This document shows, in pieces, positions 1 to 10,879 of a stretch of 64,000 nucleotides of DNA. Origin of the DNA: Epiperipatus broadwayi (Eukaryota; Onychophora; Udeonychophora; Euonychophora; Peripatidae). Location of the stretch: assembly GCA_028023455.1 (NCBI GenBank), contig JAQFVV010000443.1, forward strand, positions 514,448 to 578,447, written 5' to 3'. A program made the position numbers and the translations under genes. The notes under the pieces are model-generated. The model saw only the letters and a program-made list of their open reading frames with translations. It was not told the DNA's origin and searched no databases. How positions within the stretch are numbered: position 1 is the stretch's first letter; each line of letters opens with the position of its first letter.

Positions 1-540
1 ACTTGAAGCCTCTTCTTCAGAAATGGAGTTTTCATATAACAAATCATTCTCTGTGCCAGCAAGTGAGTTACTAATACCACATTTCTTACATGATTTTAAT
101 TGTCTCATATTTCACTGCATTCCATGAAGTTTTGATCCATTCACAAATCTGCAAAATGCTAGAACTCTTTTTTTTCCTGATAGTGCCACTTCAAAATCTG
201 TAGATGATATCCAATTGTTCCATTTCTTCTTCATGAATACTTTAAACATTTGATCAATGCAGATATTTAAAGATTGAAGCAGACTCATTAGGCAACTTGT
301 AATTACAGATATTTGAGTTTTTAGTTGGTTGTTTTTATTTTTAATAGTTTCTGTTCTGTGATTCTGAAAATCATCCCACACTAGCAAAGCAGGTTTCTTT
401 AATAGTCTATTAGGATGCATAGACCACACATTGTCTATTCACAACTTTATCCTCACTTCATCCATCCATCTCTTAGGATGAATGTGCACAAACACACCTT
501 TAGACATATTTTCCTTGGGCAACTTATTATCTTTATAGAA
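1..540 (-). pseudogene. pogo/Tigger-like DDE transposase, C-terminal part (decayed)
   Basis: Reading the minus strand from about 540 down to 1 gives one continuous frame interrupted by two stop codons. It runs from KGVFVHIHPKRWMDEVR through LLKKPALLVWDDFQNHRTE and a stretch resembling the 'QLQPLD' region of the family (here LLQSLNI), and ends with KSCKKCGISNSLAGTEND and an acidic tail. This order is that of the DDE_1 domain of pogo/Tigger and CENP-B-like transposases; the D in LVWDDF sits at the usual second catalytic position. The N-terminal helix-turn-helix DNA-binding part is absent and should lie at higher coordinates, but none is seen there. One stop replaces the tryptophan expected just before IDNVW, near 437. 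This is a dead fragment of a cut-and-paste transposon. A domesticated CENP-B-like gene is unlikely because of the stops. Confidence 0.85.
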
Positions 541-544
541 CAGA

Positions 545-1800
545 AAAACATTATGAAAATGATTTATTCGAAACTACTGCTGCAAGAGAGTACTTATATA
601 CATATATTAACATAAACCAGAAGTTTTAGACTGACTGAAAGTTCAACTAAATAATTTTGATTACCATTGCATAGAACACACCCCATAATTTAGGTGTATT
701 TTGAAGGGGGGGGGTGTAGTACATTGAAGATTTTTGAAAGTAACTTCTAGATTTGAATTTATACTAATTAATATCATCTGTATACTGGCAAATTAATTTT
801 TTATTAATTTTAATTTAATTTATTAAAGCAAATAATCTTCTTGTGATAAAAAATCATGCATAGATTCTAACATATGTATACATGTGAAATTTTAAATAAA
901 GAATATTAATATAATATAAAATAATTAATTGTAAATAAAACAATTTTTCATTATCATTAATTATAATCCAATCTTTTATTAAGTTTCTAAATTTTTTTCT
1001 TGGCAAGTCACTAACATTAATTTTAATGTTCCTCATAAATATATTATAATATTTTGGGCCAATATAATATTTTTGAACAATAGGTTTTAAAGTATATTGG
1101 CTCATCTAATAAATTATGATCACATGATCTAATTAACATTATTTTTTGATAGTCATTTTAATTGTTTTCTTTATTTTTAAAATAGTCAACAAAATGTTTA
1201 AAATACATAATTGGTTGATGGTTAAAACTCTGATACATTTATATAATACAAAGGTGTTCAAGTCAAAAGGTTTAAACAAAATAATTTTTAAAGCAATGTT
1301 TTGAAGCATTTGTTAAAATGTTAAATAATATACTGCAGTACTACCCTATAATGTTATTCCATAATATAATCTGCATAAATATATTTATATGTAGGCATTT
1401 AACAGTACAAACTTATATAAAATATGTTATTCTATAAAATAGAGAATTCAATTTTCTTGATTTTACTTGAAGGCAAAAATATATTTATCCCAACAATAGG
1501 TGTTAATTCAAAACCAAAAACAAGGTAAGTTATTATTGTAATTCTAATAAATGTGGATTGATCTAGGTAAGATATTTCATTAAAATATCTTTTGTGGAAA
1601 CATTTTTCAGAGACTAGAGTAAGCTTGTGGTTAAGACGTGTAGAGATCTCTATCTTCGTATTTTCAAGCACACATGCTTAAAGATTTGATGCCTTAGTAA
1701 ATATTATTTATTAATATTTAAAAATAATATTGTGTGCAATTTTTCAGAAATTCTCATTTACAGGTTTCTGTAGTAGACTATATAAAATTTCTGAAGTAAC
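545..1800. other. AT-rich DNA without recognisable genes
   Basis: No coding or structured repeat signal is seen beyond a run of nine G at about 706-714 and short AT repeats. Small open frames here, such as 1432-1671 minus, have no family resemblance and look random. Confidence 0.5.
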
Positions 1801-2221
1801 CAAGGCAGTATTATCCATAAAAAAATATTGGAGTGAAGAAAAAGATTCAATAAATCATTAATATAAACAATCCAAGGACTGAACTACCAGGAACTCCAGA
1901 TTTAATTGTTCCAGAATTATTCAAAATCCTGTTAATTTTAACAAATTGGATTCTATTGCTTAAATAAGATTTAAAAAATTTCAAGCATATTATCTCTTAT
2001 ACCAAACTAATTTAATTTAAATAATAATAAATCATGAGGAAAACAGTTAAATGCTTTTCGCAAATCTAAATATATACCTACAGCCTTGTAGCCTTTTTTG
2101 AAAAAGATTCAATGATAACTAAAACTTGTTCAGATAAATCCAATTCTGTAGATTTTCCTAGTAAACAACCAAATTGCTTATTTGAAAACAAATTAAATTT
2201 CTGAAAAAAACAAAACAATTC
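1800..2221 (-). pseudogene. CR1/Jockey-type LINE reverse transcriptase relic, distal part
   Basis: The minus strand, allowing frameshifts and stops, reads NKQFGCLLGKSTELD, then AVGIYLDLRKAFNCFPHD (reverse transcriptase motif A, catalytic D kept in LDLRKAF), GIRDNMLEIFKSYLSNRIQ, and SGVPGSSVLGLFIL (motif B, with the usual Q lost). This is the fingers-palm order of CR1, Jockey and related non-LTR retrotransposons. The catalytic FADD box is not found downstream. The proximal half of the same domain lies at 3291-3860, separated by a younger LINE insertion. The copy is inactive, and its relatives elsewhere in the genome should be uninterrupted. Confidence 0.85.
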
Positions 2222-3280
2222 GATCAAAAGCTACATGGTAATTACGAGTGATGTTTGATAACAGGATTAATATTTGGCAAGCACATAGTCTCATTCACTC
2301 TGTCACAACTCCCATAACACCTCTACTTGCCCTGACCAATAATAAGATCATCTCCCTTTTCAGGTGCTAGGCTATAGAACCAAAATTCTTTGATTTTATT
2401 ATTAAGATAAATTTAAATGCCATTAGCACTAATTGGTTTCTCTTCCATAGGCGAGGCATCAACAAAATTGATCCAATCTGCCCCCTCTGCCAGACTCATG
2501 ATGAAACATTTGACCATCTGATTTACTCATGCCATGGACTCTGGAGGTCTAGAAGGATTATTGCTGATAACCTTAAAACAAATTTTTACCTTGTTACCTC
2601 TCTTAAGGACAGTATTAAGACAAGATCCATCCCTACTATTAGGCTGTCATTATTTATCAACTATGCATTGTGGTCTACTCGTTGTAAAATGGTTTTCAAT
2701 CCCAGTGCAATTCATGAGGGAACATTCTTTCTGAATAAACTTATAAAATTTAAAAACTGTGACATTCTCCTAGCTCCAAAAGTATTATTTGGGGAAACAT
2801 GGACTCTGATTGCATTGTAAGGATGATTTCTGATAAAAAGCTTTGTTTCTTCTGTCTAATATATTGCTGAAAGTGGTTTTGTTAATAATCAGAGGTTCAG
2901 ATCCTTATGTTATCAAAATGGATAATATTTAATGGAATACATCAGATTTAGCATAAATACCTAAGCCTTCATAGTTGTAGTGATTTTTCCAATGGTGATC
3001 TGACCAAACTCTAGATTGACTACGTGACTCTTGGTAGTGTGAGGCAATTTGTCTAGGTGAGTTGGTGAGCTTAATTGGTCTACTTGTGTGTTAACAGTAG
3101 ACCAGGTATTCGGGTTTACCTCTTGCCCAGAATAATACTATCTTTTATTTATTTATAATCATGTAATTCGTTTTTTATGTTTGTAATTCTAGCTTTCCTT
3201 TTAATTTACCATGTATACATAATTGTCACTGTAAACATTGTACTTATTTAATAAAATTTTTGAAAAAAAAAACAAAAAAA
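2222..3280 (+). mobile_element. 5'-truncated LINE: zf-RVT C terminus, 3' UTR and A-rich tail
   Basis: From about 2440 the plus strand reads NWFLFHRRGINKIDPICPLC followed by HDETFDHLIYSCHG. This C-x2-C...H-x(n)-C pattern is typical of the zf-RVT segment at the C terminus of LINE ORF2. The frame continues to about 2819 (ends near LFGETWTLIAL). A 3' UTR follows, with AATAAA at about 3249 and an A-rich tail to 3280. The insert is flanked by a 10-bp direct repeat, aaaacaattc, at 2212-2221 and 3281-3290, and it splits an older LINE reverse transcriptase on the opposite strand. It is a classic 5'-truncated retrotransposition product, younger than its host element. Confidence 0.85.
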
Positions 3281-3290
3281 AAAACAATTC

Positions 3291-3860
3291 TATTCTTTGC
3301 ACCTGTAATTCCAAAATTCAGGACAATGTTGATAAAATAGTCAATGGTCTACTGTTTTCCAAACATTCCTTTTCTCCATTTTTATAAATAGGTGTAACAA
3401 CAACAAAAGATTTTTAGTAGTTTGGAAATATAACTGAATGTTACTGAAAAATTAAACAAAAAAGATAATTTGGTAATAAAATGGAAACATTTTCAATTAA
3501 TATTTATATAGGAATACCATCCAAATCAACATATTTCTTGTGTCTTCTTTTATAAAAAAAAATTCAAATTCTTCAATTTCTTTAAAAACAAAAGAATTCA
3601 AGGTAAATTTCTATATTCAAAAACTTATTTGTAGAAATATTATCTGCTTATAATTCTACACTATGGACAAAATAGTAATTGAAGTGATCAGTTAATGGTT
3701 TTGAATTATTCAGAACATCAATAAATACTTCATTAGTCTTTATTCTAGAAATTGGTGAAAATCTTTCTTTAAAAATATATTTTTTAACAACAATACAAAA
3801 GTTGCTTAATTTAGTTTATTGTAAAGAATTAATTTGAGTAGAATAGAAAAACATTTTGGT
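3291..3860 (-). pseudogene. CR1/Jockey-type LINE reverse transcriptase relic, proximal part
   Basis: Minus-strand fragments in family order are: LTDHFNYYFVHSVE (the linker before the RT domain), YVDLDGIPI, then KSFVVVTPIYKNGEKECLEN and SRPLTILSTLS with ILE...QRIELF after it. These match the start of a CR1/Jockey reverse transcriptase (the 'IPIFKKGD...NYRPISLLS...KI.E' region). The frame is broken by several stops and shifts. After QRIELF the protein resumes at 2221 (FSNKQFGCLLGKS), which shows that 2222-3280 was inserted into a once continuous domain. The endonuclease domain expected beyond 3860 is not recognisable. Confidence 0.8.
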
Positions 3861-4005
3861 TTTAATTTTATCTTTTTTTTATTTCTTTATTTAGGAATCT
3901 TAACCATATATCATACTTTTTATGTTGTTTTTTTCAAAGTATATCTCTATAAAACTCATTAATCATTAATAATTGATTTTAACAATTGTTTAAAAATAAT
4001 TAAAG

Positions 4006-5265
4006 ATGGCTGTCAATGTCTCACATACTCAACAGACTGGTACCAAAACCAGCTCATTTGAAAATTCCATTGATGTAAAAAGAAACACCAATGTCACCAT
4101 CACAAAAACTAACCTGAAAATCTTAACTGTAAAATTTAATTTAAAATTCAGCAAATCCACTTTTAATGATTTGAAAAATATAGACTTATCAAAACAATAT
4201 AGGGTTGAAATCCACTGTCCTACTTACATAAACACCTGAAGTGCTAAATATCATTAATGAAAAATTCAACAACACTATTCTTAAAAAACTTTATATCACA
4301 TTCTGTCAACTTTTTGGGACTATTTGATTATCCTATTTGCTACAGATACCTATTGTTCCTTGTAACATTTTCCAAGGGCATTACTATATGAAGTACTTAG
4401 CTCCCACAATTTATGGGACTCTATGCTATGCCTGCTCATCACCCTAACCCTAGATACTTGGCAATTGAATTGGTAAAATTCATGCCAAAAATGATTTAAG
4501 GAAAAGATTAAGACATTAGGCAATTTCATGTTGATTGTTATCAATGAACACTACCAAATCCATATAAATGGAATCATTAAAAACACAAGATTTGCAAAAA
4601 TTAATGGAATCTTTTGGAAAAGTGGTTTTACTTTGGTCAATATACTTTCATCACACTTCAATTCTCATATATAGTAATAATTTCAAATTTAAAGTAAAAC
4701 TAAACAAGAACATAGACTCACCATTTTTCCACCCAGATCACTGACCACATCATATCAACATAAAAGGCATAAAACCTCAATGCTTCTCTTGTGGCCAAAT
4801 AGAGGAACATACACTGAGATGTATTCACAATATGAATCAATCAATATGCACCCACAAATGCACAATGATCCCCATAGATGATAATATGCAATGCATAAAC
4901 TTCACTGTAGATCCAAATAGCTGCATCCTCAACAAGCCTACTAGCTACAATTATCATCCACCAACCACAACACCAAACAAGAACTCAAACCAAATAATGA
5001 GCACCACAGCAAAACCAATGTGATTGCAACAATTGATAAACAAAAGTTCAAGTGCTCCAGATGTGAACATCAAACCCAATCTTCAAATATATAATCAACA
5101 AAACTTCCCAGAAATCATGGATTTCTCAGCACTGAGCTACCTCTCTATTGAAAGTTTCATCTTAGACATCACTGTCAAAATAAAATATGTGAATCTCTCA
5201 AAAAAGCTGCAAATCCAAAAAGGTAAAAACAGTCAACTAAGAAAATATACTAGCCTGTAGCATAT
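4006..5265 (+). pseudogene. LINE ORF1 relic with CCHC zinc knuckle
   Basis: An open stretch starts with ATG at 4006 (78 codons), and further fragments follow in shifted frames. Near 4775 the plus strand reads KGIKPQCFSCGQIEEHTLRC, a CX2CX4HX4C knuckle that keeps all four ligand positions (C, C, H, C). Long downstream open pieces rich in N, P, T and S run to 5260. A very similar segment, IKPQCFNCK with a following cysteine, occurs at 62620-62700 in front of an AP endonuclease, so I read this as ORF1 of the same LINE family. Stops at 4237-4239, 5021-5023 and 5258-5260 plus frameshifts make it inactive. An LTR gag origin is the alternative, but no LTR or protease is seen. Confidence 0.6.
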
Positions 5266-7589
5266 CTGATGAATCAATCCCATTGATCACAATGTGACTT
5301 TCACTCAGTCCTGAAATAGCAAATGTCTCAAACATCCAAATCATAACACACAAACAATGCCTAAAAGCAACATCAGACAGTCATATTCTACAACCCTTGC
5401 AAGCACCACCATGGATCTAATCAATACAACCTACACATACAATTACATAGCTATCCAATTTACAATTTCATTCATTAGTCATTACATCCTTCCACATGAT
5501 ATGGTGATCATCTTGCACCACTGGATTCATCACTAATGGATTTCTCACTTCACTAATGAGTGGGAAACAATAACATTTGTCTCACCAAACCCACTATCTA
5601 CAACTCCATACCACCAAGCTAATTCAAAAACTTTAATTCTTTCAATGTTTCCATTATAAACTAGTGAACTTAGCACTTCATATAATCATCTCAGTCCTCA
5701 CAGCCATATTTTACCTATGAAATTCTATATTGCTTATATATTTATGTATTATAATAAGCTCAACTTTTGTCAACATATAGTCAATGTAATAACTATATCT
5801 ATAATAATTTGTATTATATTGCAACCTTTTGATCAGTTATCCATGGTAAGAATGGAATATAAAATGTAAATTATAGTTCCAAAATTTAAAATTAAGATAA
5901 TAGTATTGCTATAAACTTGGATATAACAGTAATAAATGATTTAGTACATAAAGATTAAAGAGAGAATTCTGTAGAGATTTAACAATCATTGTTTTTTATC
6001 ATTGTTAGTTATAAATAATTTATATTATAATCTACTATACAATTTTAATACAATAGATGCCAATCTAAATAAATATTGCTACTGATAGATTTGACTTTAA
6101 TTTATTTTTAGACCAATGTTCCTTTAAGAGCTAAAGATCTAAAATTGTAGTTAATGGAAGAAGAAACAATTATTTACTACAAGATAATAATTTATTTGAA
6201 AATTATTGTAATCATAATATCTTTTAACAATTAATAATATCATTTATTAAAAGCATAATTATAATTGAAACTTTAATCTTAAAGAAATGATTTAAATTAA
6301 TGTCATTATAAAATATTTATTGATTTCAATTATTCTAAATAGAAAAAAATATCTTTAAGTTAAAAAGTTGGTGTGGGAAATTAACCAATGAGAGTCAAAG
6401 CAAATAATTTTATAATGTTACTTTATCCCAGGATTTTTTTTAAAAAAATCACAGCAGACAATTGAAATAGAGAAATTGAAGACAAATTATAAAGCAGAGA
6501 GGTGTCTCAATTTGTTTCTCTGTAAAAGAAATTAAAAAAAAAGTTAAAATATTTAAAGTCTAAAGTTAAAAAAAAATCATTAAAAAGCAGATTAAAGATA
6601 GAAAATATTTTAAAAGTGATTCTAAACACCATGGAGTAATTTAGCTGACCTTTATTATGACAGAAGTGCCTATCTTGATCATCCATGGATAGCCAAAATA
6701 ATGACCAAAGGAATTTGAAAAATCAAAAGTTATTTTAATTTTTCCAGGGATAACTATGATAAATGAAAAAAACAACTATATTGCTTCAAAAAGAAATGTA
6801 ACTGTGGTCATATAAGAAAACATTCATTTATCTATTTTAAATTAAGCATTTTTATTGATCATAGATTAAACGTGAAAAACAGATTAAAAATTCCTAGAAC
6901 TAAATTTGTAAAGTTGGATAGAAATATTTTATAGAACATTAGAAATAGTTAATTGGTCATGAGAGATATATGAAAAAAAATATCTTCATTTTGAATTAAA
7001 CAATTGATTCGTAAGAAATATATATATTTTGCAAAATTCTGAAGAAAATGTTTAATTTGTATTAGGAAAAAAAATCTGTGTAACTTTTAATGGTAGATGA
7101 GCAAAGATAACAGATTAAAATGTAATACAAGCTAGAAATTTAAATGAATTATCCATATATATTTCTGTTCTTTTTCAAAAAGTAAATTAACTTATCTAGC
7201 CAATAGTACTTTTATGATCAAATTACATCTGATCTCATAAATTAAAGCTGGCCATCTAATTGGACATTTTTAGTACATTCATTTTAACATGACCAAGTAT
7301 TACTAGCATAATCAGTTACTAGGAGGTCCTGTGATATTTAAGCATCAATACATCACATTAGCTCTCAAGTTTATGCCATTATTAAACTACCCAAAGCTAA
7401 TACTATGTTATCATTTGATTATAGTATATTTTTACTTTTTGTTACAATTTCCATTTGGTTGAAAATCTTAACATATATAAGCTAAATTATATAAAATAAT
7501 GAGCACTATAATTAAAATTATAAATTCCTTACAATTAAAATCTTGAAATTTGTGTATAATAAAATGACCATTTTAATTTTTTGATAGAT
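5266..7589. other. AT-rich DNA; first 500 bp may be decayed LINE body
   Basis: The stretch 5266-5740 keeps the higher C content of the preceding ORF1 relic and probably belongs to the same LINE, but no domain can be read. From 5740 to 7589 I see only AT-rich DNA with A runs and no coding potential, tRNA-like sequence or inverted repeat. Confidence 0.4.
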
Positions 7590-7925
7590 ATTTAAAAAAT
7601 AAGTCAACAATATAGTACAATATAAAACATCTTTATATAACAGGAATAATATATATAATAATAATCATACACAAAAAAGCTCTTTTTGGCAAATATTAAT
7701 TTTTGCTCTTTCAATGTGTTTTAACTAATTTACAATTACGATCTGCATGCAGCTATGTATACAATGTAGATCATAGTGCATCGCACCACAGGGTAATTGT
7801 AAATTAGTTAAATCACACTGAAAAGGACAAAAATTAACATTTGTCAAAAAGAACTTATTTGTGTATGATTATTATTATTGCTGTCATATAAAGATATTTT
7901 ATATTATATCATCGATTTATTTAAA
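7590..7925. mobile_element. 335-bp palindromic fold-back element (MITE-like)
   Basis: The left arm from about 7590 and the right arm to about 7925 are inverted copies of about 140 bp, around a central segment that holds a ctgcatgcag core at 7744-7753. Matching pieces include taatcatacacaaa on the left against tttgtgtatgatta on the right, and taactaatttacaatta against its complement at 7793-7809. The arms differ by scattered substitutions and small indels, so the copy is not recent. The ends begin with atttaaa and finish with tttaaat. No clear target duplication is visible in the AT-rich flanks. It carries no ORF. Confidence 0.8.
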
Positions 7926-8220
7926 TATATGTAAAAGCAGCATAATAGATTAAACTTCTTTCCATTTTTTTTCTTTTTCGAAACAGTTCTTTTCATTTTT
8001 GATATTAAAAAAAACTACAAATCATCATATTTCGGTATTATTTTTAGTTGAAAAAATTGCTTTTTCTTTTTTTTAAATTAAAGTCAGTTGCAGATTTTGT
8101 TTCTAACTAAAGTAAAAAAAATTGAAGTAATTTCATTTTTATTATACTTTTTTGAAAACTTTTTAAGATAAAAACCATGGTTACTTGCTAGTATGGATTC
8201 TATTAAAGTGATTTTATTTT

Positions 8221-8309
8221 TCATATGTCGAATGCGTTGATTGGGGAGCGAACCCAGGCCAGCTGCTTGGAAGGCAGCTTTGCTGACTGCTAGGCCACCA
8301 ACACATGAC
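8221..8309 (-). mobile_element. tRNA-derived SINE, family 1
   Basis: Read on the minus strand it contains an A box in gttggtggcctagcagtcagc and a B box in gggttcgctcccc, then an AACGC motif and gacatatgaaaaata. It shares this layout with copies at 11880, 24446, 32085 and 60594. Perfect 12-bp direct repeats, gtgattttattt, flank it at 8208-8219 and 8310-8321. It is an ~90-bp tRNA-like unit with almost no tRNA-unrelated body. Confidence 0.9.
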
Positions 8310-8589
8310 GTGATTTTATTTAATTAATTAATCCATAAACCTCTAGCTCTGAACTTGGCTTTCTATCTTTTCGTTAAGTTGCATAGGTGACTTTATTATT
8401 CTCAACAACTTACAATAATGTCATTACAAATGCTTTTTATTACACTACTAGCTTTGAGAGTGTATAAAATCAAATTCGTAACTGGGATAAAGTTTCTGAA
8501 TCCAAGAGTTATTAACTGTAACTGATTGATCATGATAATGCAGTTTAGTGGAGATACAACTTTCATGACAATTAGTTCCAAGATTTTCA

Positions 8590-8725
8590 TGCTCAGCACA
8601 AAATACATATATTGAGATATTATTTATCTTTTTCACATGTATGTAGTTGTGTGTATCAGTTGTATGCAATGGAGATAATGACTAAAGGAAGCTTGAAAGT
8701 CTGGGTTCAAATCCTCTCTAATTAA
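8590..8725 (+). mobile_element. tRNA-derived SINE, family 2, single copy
   Basis: A tRNA-like stretch has a B box at gggttcaaatcc (8703-8714) and an A-box-like part near 8655. It is preceded by a segment (ttatctttttcacatgtatg) similar to the one in the inverted SINE pair at 16840-17125. Because both loci share the sequence outside the tRNA-like part, I treat them as one repeat family. Small ORFs that cross it on the minus strand are by-products. Confidence 0.55.
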
Positions 8726-9386
8726 ATAATAGAAGTTGTATTTCTCTAACGATTTAATTAAATTCTTTTAATAAGCTAATAAAATAAAATGAGTTTTTAA
8801 ACCGAAAATGAAAAAATACAATACTTATACAATGTTATTAAGGTTAAATTTATTGTTGCACACAATTTTTGTATAAAATGATATCGTATCTAAATGATAA
8901 TATTAATTTCCAATTATTTTAATTTTATATTTTTTAATAATGGTAGAAAAAGTCAATGGATAGTGATATCATAATGTTGTGGTCTATTCTGGTAAAATTT
9001 ATAATTAAAAGTATTATTTTAAAATAATCTATTACATTATCACAAAAATATTTAAAAAAAATATATATTAGAGAAAATCTTGAAAAATAATAAAAATAGA
9101 AAACAAAATTAAAAAAATATTTTTATTATAATTATAATTCCATTATTCAACTGCTGTAACATTGTCATGAAATTGATTTTTTTCCTTTGCATCATAGACT
9201 TCAGAATAATGTCATCCTGAAAAAAGTAAAGATACCACTATTTCAATTTTTTTTAATATTTACATATTTTTAATTATTTACTTCAAAATAATAAAAGTAA
9301 TTATAAATACCAGTATATGTAATGTGATTACATTTTTTTAAAAAAGTTATATATATAATCAAAATACTCTGGAATATATTCTACAG
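8726..9386. other. AT-rich DNA, nothing recognised
   Basis: No coding frame, repeat ends or RNA gene is apparent. Confidence 0.4.
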
Positions 9387-9880
9387 CAGGGATAGGCAAT
9401 TGTTTTGGCTTGGGGGCCACAAGAGGTTGGTAGAGGGCCACATTGGGAACCACTTTGTGGAAGCAAAAGTTAGTGGAGAGCCGCACCTTTTTTCATGACA
9501 CAATAGACACACTGCTTTATTTCCTGTATTACCAAAGAAATATTTATTTGTCCATTCTTCATTAAACACATGACATTCATAACTGATTTTACATTTTTTT
9601 GGAGGGTTCATGGTTTTATTAAAGTTGGAAATGTGTATATTTGCTAATGTAAAGACAAAATTGAAATAACCAGATCAACTAGAAAAGCACTGCACATCGA
9701 ATCTACATTGCACATGTATATTGACATGGCCATCCTAGTGGAAAATAAGAGATGAATCTTCGGTTGCATTGGTGAAGGAAATCTGAGTTCAAGGCAGATT
9801 TTTCTGATTGTCTTGGCAGGCCACACAAAAACTCTTAGCGGGTTGCATATGGCCCTCAGGCTGCTATTTGCCCACCCCTG
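9387..9880 (-). mobile_element. Internally deleted hAT (Charlie-like) element keeping a BED-finger start
   Basis: The ends are cagggataggcaat at 9387 and, inverted, caggggtgggcaaat at 9880, the typical terminal repeat of Charlie-type hAT transposons. The 8-bp flanks are ttctacag (9379-9386) and ctctacag (9881-9888), a target duplication with one mismatch. On the minus strand an ATG at 9609-9611 opens a frame reading MNPPKKCKISYECHVFNEEW and then KYFFGNTGNKAVCLLCHEK. This matches the start of BED-type hAT transposases such as those behind GTF2IRD2 and the ZBED/FAM200 proteins, with the C-x2-C of the zinc finger kept. The frame then runs straight into the 3' terminal repeat, so nearly all of the transposase is deleted. 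It is a non-autonomous 494-bp derivative that would have needed a full-length relative. Confidence 0.9.
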
Positions 9881-9888
9881 CTCTACAG

Positions 9889-10602
9889 TATTCAATATGC
9901 AAAAACAAAAATCAATAATAGCTATTTTGATTATTAAATTCATTTTATCTGATTTTATATATATATATAAATAAGCATTACGATTTTAAACAGAATATTT
10001 TCATGTTAAACCATCATCAGCATTTGCTAATTTCTGAAAATATTTTTTGAAACTTTATTATTCTTTAATAATGTACTACTATGTCTGTATTATGTAGTTA
10101 CCTATTCACAAACTCAAAAATATTTAATTATGCTTTAAAATATTTGTGATATTACTAATTCTCTTTTTATAAATGCACATATACTTAAGTGTATATTTAT
10201 ATTTTAAGATTTTTACCTGACATTTAATTAAATTACTTGGAAATTCAGAGTATTAACACACATTCTTAATGGAAATTTGCTAATGCTTACCAGTTTCTTA
10301 AGTTTTTCAACATAATTTATTCTTGAATTCTAATACTTATATGCTACATTATGCATTTCAAATAGCTTTTTGTATTACTAAAATGTATGTTTCTGTTTAT
10401 ACATATTGACTATTAAAAATCATGAGCAGATATTTAAGAGTAAAATAGAAATATTAATAAAGGAATATATATATAGAAAATAATTAAAAATATTAGGTAA
10501 TAAATATATATATAAAATAAAGTGGAAAGGTTATAGTAATGTATTAAAGAGTAAATGTGAAATGATAGATAAGATAAAATAAAATTAAAAAATAAGAATA
10601 AA
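9889..10602. other. AT-rich DNA, nothing recognised
   Basis: The stretch is low complexity and purine-rich towards its right end. No family match is seen. Confidence 0.4.
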
Positions 10603-10746
10603 ATGAAAGTAAAAATAAATAAAGATTAATAAGAAAATATAAGTAAGAAAATAAAAGAAGCAAAGGTATAAAATTAAATGAAAGTAAAAATAAATAAAGA
10701 TTAATAAGAAAATATAAGTAAGAAAATAAGAGAAGCAAAGGTATAG
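10603..10746. repeat. 75-bp tandem duplication in A-rich DNA
   Basis: The segment beginning atgaaagtaaaaataaataa at 10603 is repeated from 10678 with a period of 75 bp. Both copies end in agaagcaaaggtata. The copies are almost identical, so the duplication is recent or conserved by gene conversion. The antisense ORF at 10544-10738, with its repeated leucine- and phenylalanine-rich peptide, is only a translation of this repeat. Confidence 0.85.
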
Positions 10747-10846
10747 AGTGAAAGTTAGATATGATAATGAATAGTAATATAAACTATGTATATTAATATG
10801 TATATAAAATAATAGTTATATGATTATATGTTTAAATGTTGTAGCT

Positions 10847-10874
10847 CTGATGAAGACTGCAGGATAGTCGAAAC
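10847..10874 (+). other. Partial hammerhead-like core (weak)
   Basis: CTGATGA at 10847-10853 and GAAAC at 10870-10874 bracket a 4-bp stem, gact/agtc, with the loop gcaggat. This resembles the catalytic core and stem II of a hammerhead ribozyme, a motif known at Penelope-like element ends. One extra A precedes the stem, and I found no convincing stems I and III or cleavage site, so it may be chance or a decayed relic. Confidence 0.25.
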
Positions 10875-10879
10875 TGTAA

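Noticed and set aside
706-714. G-run as possible G-quadruplex
   Set aside because: It is a single run without three further G tracts nearby.
10544-10738. Minus-strand ORF with an internally repeated hydrophobic peptide
   Set aside because: It is only the translation of a 75-bp tandem duplication in A-rich DNA.
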